Source: Candidatus Hydrogenedentota bacterium (GTDB lineage Bacteria > Hydrogenedentota > Hydrogenedentia > Hydrogenedentales > CAITNO01). From it: 44,120 nucleotides of DNA. Below the pieces are notes generated by a model that was not told where the DNA came from, did no database searches, and saw only the letters and a list, made by a program, of their open reading frames with translations. The DNA lies in NCBI GenBank assembly GCA_903893795.1, contig CAITNO010000011.1:1-44120 (forward strand), read 5' to 3'. Numbering within the stretch: position 1 is the first letter of the stretch; the number at the start of each line of letters is the position of its first letter. Made by a program: the position numbers and the translations under genes. This document shows, one piece after another, positions 24,113 through 34,942 of the stretch.

Positions 24113-26466
24113 GGTGGTGATCCGGAGCCGGCAGGGATGCTCCCGCCTTCGCGGGAGTGACGGGCGCTCCCAGTGGAGGAGGCTGCGCTTCCGGTGCGGG
24201 AGCGGGCGGCGACGGCCAGAGTTAGGGCACCCTGTTTTCCGTAGCCGCCTGTTTCTATGGCCGGACCAACGCAGCTTGGGCAGCCTTCCCGGCAGGGGCA
24301 GCCGGACAGCAGGGCAATCGCCGCGTCGAGCAGCCTGTCGTGGTGGGTGAAGAGCTTGTCGCTGAAGCCCACACCGCCGGGATAGGTTTCGTAGAGGAAG
24401 ACGGTGGGCTTTTCCGATTCGGGAGCGCGGAGCATGGCGTGGGCGCGGATGTCGCCGAGGTCGCACAGCACATGCACGGGCGACACCTGGCGCAGCGCGT
24501 TGGCGAGGCCGTGCAGGGCCGAGGCCAACTGCTCCTTGCCGATGGCGAAGCGCTCCGCAGCGTCTTCGGGGAACTCAATCCAGTAGGCCGTCGTGTGCAT
24601 GGTCTGCTCGGGCAGGTGTATCTCGCCCCAGCCCACATTTTCGTGGGTGCCAAACTTTATCTTCTTGTAGATGGTGGGCAGCCAGGTCACGCTCAGTTCG
24701 CCGGTGCAGCGCAGGCCGTCGGCGGTCGGTTCTTCCCGGAACCGGTCCAGCACTTTCAGGTCCACCTTCATTTCCGCGTCGGTGTAATAGTCCACCTCGA
24801 CGGGGCGGGCGTAGGCCTTTTTGTCCTCCAGGTCGAGGCGGTCGATGGTGTACTGGCGGCTTTCGTGGAGGTACACGGCATTCTGATAGACCTCCACCGG
24901 CGCGGCGAAGCAGTCCACCTCGCCGATGACGCGGCCGTTGTCGGTGGTGTCGAGGATGACCACGTTGCCGGGCGCGGCGGTGCGCAGGCTTAGTTCCGAG
25001 GCCGGATAGGTTTCGGCGCTCCAGTGCCACCTGTCGCGCACCTTGCGCAGCACGCGGCACTCGGCCAGGTAGTCCAGCAGTTCCGCCGTGGAATGGGGGT
25101 CGAGACCGAAACTGTCGCCCTCCAGAAAGGGCAGTTCGAAGGCGGCGCACTTGATGTGGCTGGCCAGAATAATCAGGTTGTTCGGGTCGACAGTCCCGCT
25201 TTCGGGCGTCTGCTCGAAGAAATATTCGGGGTGGGCGATGATGTACTGGTCGAGCGGCGCGCTCGACGCCACCAGCACCACCAGCGCGACCGTGTTGCGC
25301 CGTCCGGCGCGGCCCGCCTGCTGCCAGGTGCTGGCCACGCTGCCGGCATAGCCGGTCATGATGCACACGTCCAGCGAGCCGATGTCGATGCCGAGTTCGA
25401 GCGCATTGGTGCTGACCACGCACATTACTTTGCCCTCGCGCAGGCCCTGCTCAATGTCGCGGCGCTCCGTGGGCAGGTAGCCGCCGCGGTAGCCGCGCAC
25501 GAGTTTGTCGCTCTTGCCCATTTTTCTCACGGCCTCTTTGAGGTAGGTGGTGAGGATTTCCACGCGCAGGCGGCTTCGGGCAAACACGATGGACTGTACG
25601 TCGCGGGAGAGCAGGTGTGCCGCCAATTGGCTCGCCCGTTTTACGGAGGAGGCGCGGATGCCCAGCTCGGCGTTGACCACGGGCGGGTTGTAGAAAAGGA
25701 AATGCTTCTCCCCGGCGGGCGCGCCGTTGTCCTCGACGAGGTGCACCGGGGCCTCGATGATCTTTTCGGCCATTTCCCTCGGGTTGGCGATGGTGGCGCT
25801 GCAGCAGATGAACTGCGGATGGGCCCCGTAAAACGCGCAGATCCGCTTGAGCCGCCGCACCACGTTTGCCAGATGGCTGCCGAAGACGCCCCGGTAATGG
25901 TGGACCTCGTCGATGACCACGAATTCCAGGTTCTCGAAGAGGCGAATCCAGATGGTGTGGTGGGGGAGTATGCCCGCGTGCAGCATGTCCGGGTTCGTCA
26001 CCACGATGTGCCCGGCGTTGCGTACCGCCTTGCGCGCGTTGGCGGGGGTGTCGCCGTCAAAGGTGTAGGTGCCTATCTTGACGTCCAGCGTCTCGATGGT
26101 CGAAGTCAGTTCCTTCACCTGGTCCTGGCCAAGGGCCTTGGTGGGAAAGAGATAGAGCGCGCGCGCATTGGGATTGACCAGCAACCGGTTCAGCACGGGC
26201 AGGTTGTAGCAGAGCGTCTTGCCCGAGGCCGTCGGGGTGACCACGCAAACATTTTCCCCGCGAAGGACGGCGCCGACCGCTTCGGCCTGATGGCTGTAGA
26301 GCTGCTCGATGCCCCTGCGCGCCAGGCCTTCCCGGAGTTCGGGACGCACTTCCGGGGGGAAATCGGCAAACCTCGCCGGGCGCTGCGGCAGGGTGCGCCA
26401 TGCCGTCAGGTTATACCGAAAGTCCCTGTCCAGCCTGAGACGGTCAATCATCTGCGCGACATTCAT
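24109..26466 (-). CDS. mrfA: MrfA/YprA-type DEXH-box DNA helicase with zinc cluster
   Basis: A 785-residue superfamily 2 helicase. Motif I is TPTASGKT (near 80), motif II IDEVHHY (near 187) and motif III CCSATIANP (near 223); the second RecA domain has STNALELGIDIGSLDV and QQAGRAGRR. The C-terminal part is DUF1998-like and carries the four-Cys cluster CPCREGCPSC near residue 742, as in MrfA (YprA), a 3'-5' helicase for excising crosslinks and adducts. Length and order match the family up to about residue 770. The last 20 residues (GSARHSREGG, then SIPAGSGSPP) are translated from a REP-type repeat and look like an acquired tail. It couples to mrfB through an ATGA overlap. Confidence 0.92.
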   Translation of the reverse strand: MNVAQMIDRLRLDRDFRYNLTAWRTLPQRPARFADFPPEVRPELREGLARRGIEQLYSHQAEAVGAVLRGENVCVVTPTASGKTLCYNLPVLNRLLVNPNARALYLFPTKALGQDQVKELTSTIETLDVKIGTYTFDGDTPANARKAVRNAGHIVVTNPDMLHAGILPHHTIWIRLFENLEFVVIDEVHHYRGVFGSHLANVVRRLKRICAFYGAHPQFICCSATIANPREMAEKIIEAPVHLVEDNGAPAGEKHFLFYNPPVVNAELGIRASSVKRASQLAAHLLSRDVQSIVFARSRLRVEILTTYLKEAVRKMGKSDKLVRGYRGGYLPTERRDIEQGLREGKVMCVVSTNALELGIDIGSLDVCIMTGYAGSVASTWQQAGRAGRRNTVALVVLVASSAPLDQYIIAHPEYFFEQTPESGTVDPNNLIILASHIKCAAFELPFLEGDSFGLDPHSTAELLDYLAECRVLRKVRDRWHWSAETYPASELSLRTAAPGNVVILDTTDNGRVIGEVDCFAAPVEVYQNAVYLHESRQYTIDRLDLEDKKAYARPVEVDYYTDAEMKVDLKVLDRFREEPTADGLRCTGELSVTWLPTIYKKIKFGTHENVGWGEIHLPEQTMHTTAYWIEFPEDAAERFAIGKEQLASALHGLANALRQVSPVHVLCDLGDIRAHAMLRAPESEKPTVFLYETYPGGVGFSDKLFTHHDRLLDAAIALLSGCPCREGCPSCVGPAIETGGYGKQGALTLAVAARSRTGSAASSTGSARHSREGGSIPAGSGSPP
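24127..24174 (+). repeat. Compound REP at the mrfA-mrfB junction
   Basis: The outer halves GCCGGCAGGGATG (24127-24139) and GGGCGCTCCCAGT (24162-24174) match the REPs near 9.3 and 10.0 kb. Between them sits another palindrome, CTCCCGCCTTCGCGGGAG. The whole is 48 bases, a multiple of three, and lies in frame inside mrfA. Confidence 0.8.
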
Positions 26467-26542
26467 GGCCCTGTTCCTGTTGTGGAATATCTGAATATAC
26501 CATCAGTGGTTCGGCAATGCAATGTCTTTTTCGGGAGGTGCC

Positions 26543-26570
26543 GGGGAATGGGAGTTGTGGGAAGAATGGG
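26543..26570 (+). repeat. G-rich low-complexity tract, possible G-quadruplex
   Basis: Runs of three or four G at 26543-26546, 26550-26552, 26559-26561 and 26568-26570 are separated by 3-6 bases, within the 140-base gap between mrfA and cca. They fit a G4 pattern with short loops. The tract continues as diverged tgggaag units to about 26600. It could equally be a simple-sequence repeat. Confidence 0.5.
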
Positions 26571-26606
26571 AAGTATGAAAGTGATGGGAGCGGGGAGGGC
26601 GATGAC

Positions 26607-27938
26607 TTACTCGCGCGGGAAGTTTTGGCGGACGAATTCGGCGGCTTCCCCTTTGGTGGAGATGGTGCCTTCGAGTTGCGCCTCTTCCACCGTGGCCAGT
26701 ATCTTTGAGAACTGCGGTCCTGCTTTGTAACCCAGCAGGAGCAGGTCGTTGCCATTGAAGAGGCGGGGCGGGCGCGGGGCGTCCGCCGGGAGAGAAGCCA
26801 GGTACTGTTGCACCCACTCGACCCCTTTCAGGTCGCGGTGGCTCGACAGGCAGTCGAGCCGGCAGAGTTGCAGGAGTTCGTCAAAGCCCGGCTCGGTCAC
26901 GAAGAGCCTGCGCTTGCCCTCGCGCATCTGGGGAATGGCGCCGACGCGCATGTGGCTTTCGGCGAGCCACGCGATGCGTGCGCTTTCCTGGTTGGAGAAG
27001 CGCAGCCTCTGGGTGATTTCACGGGCCATATGGGCGCCGGCCTTGTCGTGGTTGTTGAAGCGGATGCGGTCCTCAAAAGTCTGCGTCACCGGTTTGCCCA
27101 CATCATGGAGCAGCACGCCCATCGCCAGGGTTGGGGTGCAATCCTCGGGCAGGAGTTCGAGCATGATGCGGGTGTGGGTGAACACATCGCCTTCGGGGTG
27201 ATACTCGGGCGGCTGCTCCACGCCCTTCATCGCCTGTATCTCGGGCAGCACGACGGCGAGCAGTCCCATTTCTTCCAGCAGCGCGAGTGCAGTGCCCGCA
27301 CGGCCTTCGGTGAACATTTTGACCAGTTCTTCGCGTACCCGCTCCACACTGACGCCCGCGTGGAGGCTGTCCGCCTCCGCAAGGATGGCGGCGCGTGTGT
27401 CCGGGTCCAGGGCAAAGCCGAGCCGCGCGGTAAAGCGCACCGCGCGCAGCAGCCGCAGTTTGTCTTCCCGGAAGCGCGCCGCCGGGTCGCCCACGGCGCG
27501 CAGCACCCGGCTGGCCAGGTCGTCGCGGCCGCCGACGGAATCGATCACCTCGTCCCGTTCCGGGTCGAGAAACATGGCGTTGATGGTGAAGTCGCGGCGG
27601 GCCGCATCCTCCTCTTCGGCGCAGTAGGACACCTCGGCCGGGCGCCGGCCGTCGAGATAGGGACCGTCTGTCCGGAAGGTGGCCACTTCAAATAGTCCTT
27701 CGGGGCGAATGACCATGACCACCCCGAAAGCCGCGCCCACGGGCGCGTTGCGCGGGAACAGTGTCATGACCTGTTCGGGGAGGGCGTTCGTGGCGATGTC
27801 GTAGTCCTTGGGCTCCACGCCCATGAGCAAATCGCGGACGCATCCCCCCGCGAAGAGGGCGCGAAATCCCGCCTTGCGGAGCACGGCGCAGATGTCCCGC
27901 GCCGCCTGCTCCTTTGGCCCGCGCTCAGGCGTCATCAT
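26607..27938 (-). CDS. cca: CCA tRNA nucleotidyltransferase with HD domain
   Basis: A 443-residue class II nucleotidyltransferase that adds or repairs the CCA end of tRNA. The start at 27938 (MMTPERG) overlaps the preceding gene. Catalytic motif GGCVRDLLMG and DYDIAT (two Asp) lie near residues 31-48. RRDFTINAMFLDP and the template-selecting region EDKLRLLRAVRFTARLGF follow. An HD phosphohydrolase domain is present in the second half (LLHDVGKP near 283). The length is normal for CCA enzymes with an HD domain. Since tRNA-Pro and tRNA-Asp in this window already encode CCA, the enzyme would mainly repair ends of tRNA or act on genes lacking CCA. Poly(A) polymerase activity is a less likely alternative. 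Confidence 0.92.
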   Translation of the reverse strand: MMTPERGPKEQAARDICAVLRKAGFRALFAGGCVRDLLMGVEPKDYDIATNALPEQVMTLFPRNAPVGAAFGVVMVIRPEGLFEVATFRTDGPYLDGRRPAEVSYCAEEEDAARRDFTINAMFLDPERDEVIDSVGGRDDLASRVLRAVGDPAARFREDKLRLLRAVRFTARLGFALDPDTRAAILAEADSLHAGVSVERVREELVKMFTEGRAGTALALLEEMGLLAVVLPEIQAMKGVEQPPEYHPEGDVFTHTRIMLELLPEDCTPTLAMGVLLHDVGKPVTQTFEDRIRFNNHDKAGAHMAREITQRLRFSNQESARIAWLAESHMRVGAIPQMREGKRRLFVTEPGFDELLQLCRLDCLSSHRDLKGVEWVQQYLASLPADAPRPPRLFNGNDLLLLGYKAGPQFSKILATVEEAQLEGTISTKGEAAEFVRQNFPRE

Positions 27939-30258
27939 CGTCCTGATTCCCGTTCTCGCGGCCCAGCCCAAAGCACAGACGGGCGACGGTCAGTGCGCAT
28001 GCCAGGCCCAGCGCCGCCACGCTTTCCCTTCCCGGTGCCATGCCCTGAAGTCTTGCAAAAGAAAGCACCGGCACGGCGAGCAGCATCAGCACTCCGCACC
28101 ACCCGTAGAGCGGCATCGCGCTGGTCCAGGCAAGAAAGACAAACAGCACCGAGGCGCCGGTCAGTCCCCATGCAAGCGTTGCCCCCGCTGCCGCCGCATA
28201 AAGGCCGACGGCGGTTGCCGCCACGGCGAGCACGCGCAACAACAGGCGAACCGCGTCGGCGGGACGGTTCGGCGCGGCCGCAGTGCCGGGATAGAGCGCC
28301 GCGGCCAGCCGTTCCGCCATCACAAACATCAGAATCATGCCGGTGGCCCCGGGAACAAAGAGGCCGTCCAGGTGGGTGCCTGCCAGTGCGGGCTGCACCT
28401 GAAGCCCGAAGGCCGCAGCGGCCGTGCCGAGGCAGAACACCGCCGCAAGGATGAGCCCGTCGAGGTGCAGCAGGCGCGAGGGCGCGAGGCACAGCACGCC
28501 CAGCGTTGCCATGCCGGCCGGAAGCAGCGCGTCCGGCAGCTCATCTCGGAGAACGACCCAGGACAGGAATGCGGCCGCCAGGAAAGGCAGCGCCGCCACG
28601 GCGTAGTGGTCCCACTCCGTGGTGGAGCGGTGGAAGCGGCGCAGGTAGTGTTCCCAGACAATGGCCCCGGCGAGGGTGAAGGCGATCAGCCCGGCCGTGT
28701 TGGCTGTGAATTCGGGTTGTGTGGAAAATCCGGGCAGGGGCTGCCACAGAAAGGCGTGCCAGCACAGGTGCGCCGGGGCCAGCAGAAACATGGCGGCCAC
28801 GCCGATTTGCGGCGTGAACAGGACGAGGCCCAACCCCACCATGCCCAGCGATTCGGCGGCAAGCACAAAGGGCAGCGCCGTGTCGGCGCCGCGGGAGAGC
28901 ACGGTAATTGTCAGCAGGATGAGTGCCGCGAGCGCCGCATGCGCCATCGACTGGGTGTGGTGCGGTTCGCGGCAGGGGCCGCCGGGAAAGCACTTGTCAT
29001 GGAGCGTTGCGGCGAAGCAGAGGAAGAACATCGTTCCCAGCGCATTGAGCCAGTTTGCCGGCAATGTCAGCGGCCCCAGGGTGGCCAGTCCGCCCAACTG
29101 CAGGCGGAAGAGGCAGAAGCCGAAAGCCGCGATGGCGGAGACGACTTCCAGTCTGCGCAGGAGCGGCGAAGCTGTCTGCCGGTAAACCAGCACCAGCAGG
29201 GCGGCACCCGCCGCCAGTGCCGGGGCGAATAGTTCTTCCGGAAGGCCCGACCATACGCCCATGGCGGCGGCGACTGTTGCCATCGTGGCCAGGCAGGCCA
29301 TGAGGAGATTGGCGGCGGGCCGCCAGCGGTAGGCGATTGCGGCGAGCAACGCGAAGAGCAGCGCGGCCAGGGCCATTGCGAGGGCATAGGTTCCGCCCTT
29401 GGCGTTGTCCAGCACTGAAGAAAGGACCACCAGGCAGAGCAGGGAGTTGACGAAAACCATCAGCGCCGCGTTGTACAGCCGGGGACCGCCGCGCAGCACG
29501 TAACGCAGACAGGCGAGCGTCATCAGCGATTGAATCAGCAGCAGCGCGGTGAGTTGCCGCGCCGGTGACGCGGTGGTCACCGTGAGCATCATGGGCAGGG
29601 CCAGTTGCGCAAAGACCGCCGCGCAGGCAGTCCAAATGGGAAAGGTGCCCGAACGGGGCCCGGCGATGAGAAGCACGCACAGGCCCAGCACGACCGACAT
29701 GGCCGTTCCGCCCGCGCCAGCCAGTCCCGCATCCGGTATGGCGCAGACACAGGCCAGCGCGGCGACCGCGCTGAACGCGGTCTCGCTCTGTTTCCAGCGT
29801 ACCGCGGCGACTGCCCCGGCAATGAAACACAGCATGCCCAGACTGGCCGTTGGCGAAGGGGAAGCACCCAGCCGGTCCAGGGCGGCAAGGAAACCGGCCC
29901 CAAGCCCGCAGGCAAGCACCCCCTGCGACACGAGGCGCTCCGGCGCGGCTGTGTAGAGGCCCCAGACCAGAAGGAGCAGGGCAAGGATCTCTCCATAGAC
30001 ATGAATCATGGGGTCGGGGGCGCGGTGCACGAAGAGGAAGAAGCCGGCGATAAAGGCCGCCACCACCAGGGTCAGCGCCAGCTTGCCGAGCCAGAGAAAG
30101 GCCGCCGCAGGCGATTCCAAATAGGGCTGTTGCAGAAGGCCTGGGGACAGTGCGGGAGGCACCGCCTGCTGTGCGGCGGCGCCCGGCCGGTAAAGCGCCT
30201 CGCGAAGCCTTGCGTTCTCCGCTTCAAGCGCTTCCATTTGTTTGTTCATGTCCGGCAT
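27925..30258 (-). CDS. DUF2339-like multi-pass membrane protein
   Basis: A 777-residue protein. The first 25 residues are a short coiled coil (MNKQMEALEAENARLREAL), followed by a Pro/Ala linker and then more than twenty hydrophobic segments from about residue 55 to the end. This layout, a short N-terminal coiled coil plus a very long polytopic membrane region, is typical of DUF2339 proteins of unknown function. The C-terminus is acidic (NQDDDDA). It is extremely rich in Ala, Leu and Gly. The start at 30258 is chosen with a weak GGAAAG; the ATG at 30249 is possible. It overlaps cca by 14 bases. Function is unknown; transport or envelope roles are guesses. Confidence 0.65.
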   Translation of the reverse strand: MPDMNKQMEALEAENARLREALYRPGAAAQQAVPPALSPGLLQQPYLESPAAAFLWLGKLALTLVVAAFIAGFFLFVHRAPDPMIHVYGEILALLLLVWGLYTAAPERLVSQGVLACGLGAGFLAALDRLGASPSPTASLGMLCFIAGAVAAVRWKQSETAFSAVAALACVCAIPDAGLAGAGGTAMSVVLGLCVLLIAGPRSGTFPIWTACAAVFAQLALPMMLTVTTASPARQLTALLLIQSLMTLACLRYVLRGGPRLYNAALMVFVNSLLCLVVLSSVLDNAKGGTYALAMALAALLFALLAAIAYRWRPAANLLMACLATMATVAAAMGVWSGLPEELFAPALAAGAALLVLVYRQTASPLLRRLEVVSAIAAFGFCLFRLQLGGLATLGPLTLPANWLNALGTMFFLCFAATLHDKCFPGGPCREPHHTQSMAHAALAALILLTITVLSRGADTALPFVLAAESLGMVGLGLVLFTPQIGVAAMFLLAPAHLCWHAFLWQPLPGFSTQPEFTANTAGLIAFTLAGAIVWEHYLRRFHRSTTEWDHYAVAALPFLAAAFLSWVVLRDELPDALLPAGMATLGVLCLAPSRLLHLDGLILAAVFCLGTAAAAFGLQVQPALAGTHLDGLFVPGATGMILMFVMAERLAAALYPGTAAAPNRPADAVRLLLRVLAVAATAVGLYAAAAGATLAWGLTGASVLFVFLAWTSAMPLYGWCGVLMLLAVPVLSFARLQGMAPGRESVAALGLACALTVARLCFGLGRENGNQDDDDA

Positions 30259-30577
30259 GCAGTACTTTCCAGGCTACTTTTCACTGTCCAATGATGAACC
30301 TTGGTGCGGCCGTTGGTCGCAACCAAAGCATCCAGAATACAAAAGGAAAAGGCGGCAGACAAGAATGTCTGCCCCACATTGACCAGAATCTTCGCTTCTT
30401 GCATCTGTTTTGAGATATGGCAGTACAGAGCGGCATAGAGGAGCGGGAAACATTGGTCTGTGCGGTCCTGTGATGCAGTATCTTCCTTTGATGGCGTTCG
30501 TGCCCAGCGTTACTGTTTTGTTTTCAATCTCAACTCTGAGATCTCAGATTTCAAATTCCGGCGCCCGGTGCCCGGGC
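30259..30577. other. Non-coding gap with several palindromes
   Basis: No convincing gene. It contains GGCAGAC/GTCTGCC around AAGAAT at 30354-30373, a perfect 12-base palindrome CTGAGATCTCAG at 30536-30547 and a GCCCGG/CCGGGC hairpin near 30563-30577, just after the engB stop. The last could terminate the lon-engB transcript, though it has no T-run. Confidence 0.5.
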
Positions 30578-31170
30578 TTATTCACGCGGGGCGATCTGCT
30601 CCAGCACGATCTGCCAAATCTCTTTGATGCCCCGGTTTGTCACGGCGGAGCAGGGCACGACCAGAGCCTCTGCGTCCAGTTCCAACGCCTTGCGCATGAC
30701 CTTCAGGCTGTTTTGCAGTTGGTTGTTTGACAGCTTGTCCGATTTGGTGGCGGCGATCAGGGTCGGTATGGCGTGGTCTTCCAGCATCTCCATCATCCCC
30801 AGGTCGGCCTGGGACGGCGCATGGCGCGCGTCGAGCAGCAGCACGGCCAGACGGAGCGTTTCGCGATCAGAGAGGTACTGGTGCATAAGGTGGTTCCATG
30901 CCGCCTTTATGGACTTGGGCACCTTGGCAAAGCCGTATCCCGGAAGATCCACCAAATAGTAGCGCCGATCAATCTCAAAAAAGTTGATGCACTGGGTTTT
31001 GCCCGGAGTGGAACTGGTGCGCGCCATTTCCTGGCGGCCCAGCAGCGCGTTCAACAGGGAGGATTTGCCCACGTTGGACCGACCGATAAACGCGATTTCC
31101 GCTTTGCCGTCGCGCGGGAAATGGTCGGGGTTCATGGCGCTGCGGAGAAACTGTGCGGACGTCGGGCGCA

Positions 31171-31174
<4 letters not shown>
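30578..31174 (-). CDS. engB: Ribosome biogenesis GTPase EngB/YsxC
   Basis: A 198-residue GTPase of the YihA/YsxC family, which acts in assembly of the large ribosomal subunit. G motifs are intact: G1 GRSNVGKSS (near 31-39), G2 Thr in STPGKTQ, G3 DLPGYG, G4 TKSD and G5 CSAV. The short length and the GRSNVGKSSL signature separate it from Era and Der. It begins at the stop of lon (ATGA overlap), so lon and engB form an operon, an arrangement seen in many bacteria. Confidence 0.95.
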
Positions 31175-33585
<2,411 letters not shown>

Positions 33586-33664
33586 CAACAAAACTCTCCG
33601 TTATGGTTTCCCCTGTTGCCCCGGCGCGCCCGGGTTAGGCGGGGCGGCGCACCCTCTTGTTTGA

Positions 33665-33670
33665 ATTATA
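33665..33670 (-). promoter_or_regulatory. Possible -10 element of lon-engB
   Basis: TATAAT is read on the - strand within CCTCTATAATTC, about 80 bases before the lon start. No good -35 is seen at 16-18 bases. The same CCTCTATAAT string recurs before the SGNH gene at 43822-43827. Confidence 0.35.
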
Positions 33671-33978
33671 GAGGATTTGTGGGGCACGAGGAAAACATTG
33701 GCGGAATCATGCCCTCCGGGCGGCGAGAAACACTGGAAAGGGGTCATCTATTGGCCGCTTGGATTAAAGGGAGTTGGGAAGACGGGTATGAGTATGAAAT
33801 GTGCATTCTGCGCCAGGCGAGTACGGTCTCCAAACGTGTTGCCTGGCAACTTTGGACTGTTTGGTTTATTTGTCATAACGTCTTTCGGATAAAAGAGTTG
33901 CCTGAAAAGATACCTGCATGTTTTACTGGAGACCATGCACGATATATGCGAAAGAGAAGAAAAACGCAGGATGAAAAT
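33671..33978. other. AT-richer non-coding stretch between lon and the small membrane protein
   Basis: Base composition is clearly more AT-rich than the flanking genes. A perfect GTTGCC-T-GGCAAC inverted repeat sits at 33838-33850. Frames on either strand have no ribosome-binding site and no recognisable protein. The stretch may hold regulatory sites or a small RNA, but I see no proof. Confidence 0.4.
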
Positions 33979-34007
33979 TTGTTTTTGCTTTGGACCTTGG
34001 TTATAAT
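33979..34007 (+). promoter_or_regulatory. Promoter of the 41-residue membrane protein
   Basis: TTGTTT at 33979-33984, a 17-base spacer and a perfect TATAAT at 34002-34007. Transcription would start near 34014, about 33 bases before the start codon at 34047. Confidence 0.6.
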
Positions 34008-34046
34008 TCACTTCATTCAATCGAAACTGGCAACGTGGAGGAATGC

Positions 34047-34172
34047 ATGATGTCATTCTGGAACGTTATTATTGCAATCCTGAGTGCGGTGTACCTTAGC
34101 CTTATGTACGGTGTGGGTTTTTCTGTGGGCTACACGGCCGTCATGAACGGGCACAATCTCGTCGGCGAATAA
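34047..34172 (+). CDS. 41-residue single-pass membrane protein
   Basis: Starts MMSFWNVIIAILSAVYLSLM and ends MNGHNLVGE. Residues of about 4-35 form one long hydrophobic helix with small residues (GVGFSVGYTA) in its second half. The start has a perfect GGAGG five bases upstream and a consensus -10 promoter before it, which makes a real gene likely despite its size. It is about 190 bases before pal on the same strand. The second ATG at 34050 is an alternative start. I do not recognise the family; small membrane proteins near tol-pal genes could modulate envelope complexes, but that is conjecture. Confidence 0.6.
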   Translation: MMSFWNVIIAILSAVYLSLMYGVGFSVGYTAVMNGHNLVGE

Positions 34173-34363
34173 CCGCGACGGGCAGCCGTTGGGCCATTCA
34201 GGGACAAAAGGGGGTTGGGGTGCAACTTTTCACACAGGAATGGTATATATGCTTGCAGGTGTTCTCCTGACACCTACATTGCCTTGCGTACAATCCTGCC
34301 GCGGCATCGTGAGCGGCGCAGGTGAGTCCAAACAACACAATCGACTGAAATGCGGAGGTTGAG

Positions 34364-34891
34364 ATGAACGCGAAGAGTATGTTGAGAGTTATGACCGTGA
34401 TGCTGTGCCTGGTGCTGGTGCTGGGAATGACCGGCTGCAAGCACAAGAAGCCGGCCCCCCTGAACACCGATGTGACGAACAAGGTTGAGAGCACCAGCGG
34501 CGACGGCCAGCCCAATGTTGACCTGTCCAAGCTGCTGTTTGAGAAGGGCTCGAAGTACGGCCTGCAGACGGTGATGTTTGACTTTGACAGCTCGTCCCTG
34601 CGGCCCGATGCCATGTCCACGCTGAAGGACAACGCCGAGAAGATAAAGGCGGTCCCGGGCGTGATCGTGCAGGTTGCCGGACATTGCGACGAGCGCGGCA
34701 CCCAGGAATACAATCTTGCCCTTGGCGAGCGCCGCGCGCTGGCCGTCCGCAACTACCTCATCCAGCTTGGCGTTTCCGGCGACCGCCTGGTGACGATCAG
34801 CTACGGCAAAGAGTTCCCGGCCGTCCAGGGCAACAATGAAGCCGCGTGGGCGCAGAACCGCCGCGCCGAATTCAACGCTGCCAGCAAGTAA
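34364..34891 (+). CDS. pal: Peptidoglycan-associated lipoprotein (OmpA family)
   Basis: A 175-residue outer-membrane lipoprotein. The signal peptide ends in lipobox LGMTGC (Cys25), which would be lipidated. A linker of about 40 residues precedes the OmpA-type peptidoglycan-binding domain: VMFDFDSSSLRPDA near 69-82, then VQVAGHCDERGTQEYNLALGERRA with the Asp and Arg that hold diaminopimelate, then the closing AQNRRAEF. This is the usual Pal layout and length. The start at 34364 has GCGGAGG five bases upstream. It is followed after 50 bases by cpoB; tolQRAB are not in the window. Confidence 0.92.
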   Translation: MNAKSMLRVMTVMLCLVLVLGMTGCKHKKPAPLNTDVTNKVESTSGDGQPNVDLSKLLFEKGSKYGLQTVMFDFDSSSLRPDAMSTLKDNAEKIKAVPGVIVQVAGHCDERGTQEYNLALGERRALAVRNYLIQLGVSGDRLVTISYGKEFPAVQGNNEAAWAQNRRAEFNAASK

Positions 34892-34942
34892 CCCGCGAAA
34901 CAGACTGTATTCAGTATGCCTGTCAATCGGAAGGATTTGGAC

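Noticed and set aside
33748..34056. A 102-residue frame on the - strand in the AT-rich gap
   Set aside because: It has no ribosome-binding site, no domain, and overlaps the promoter and start of the better-supported small membrane protein.
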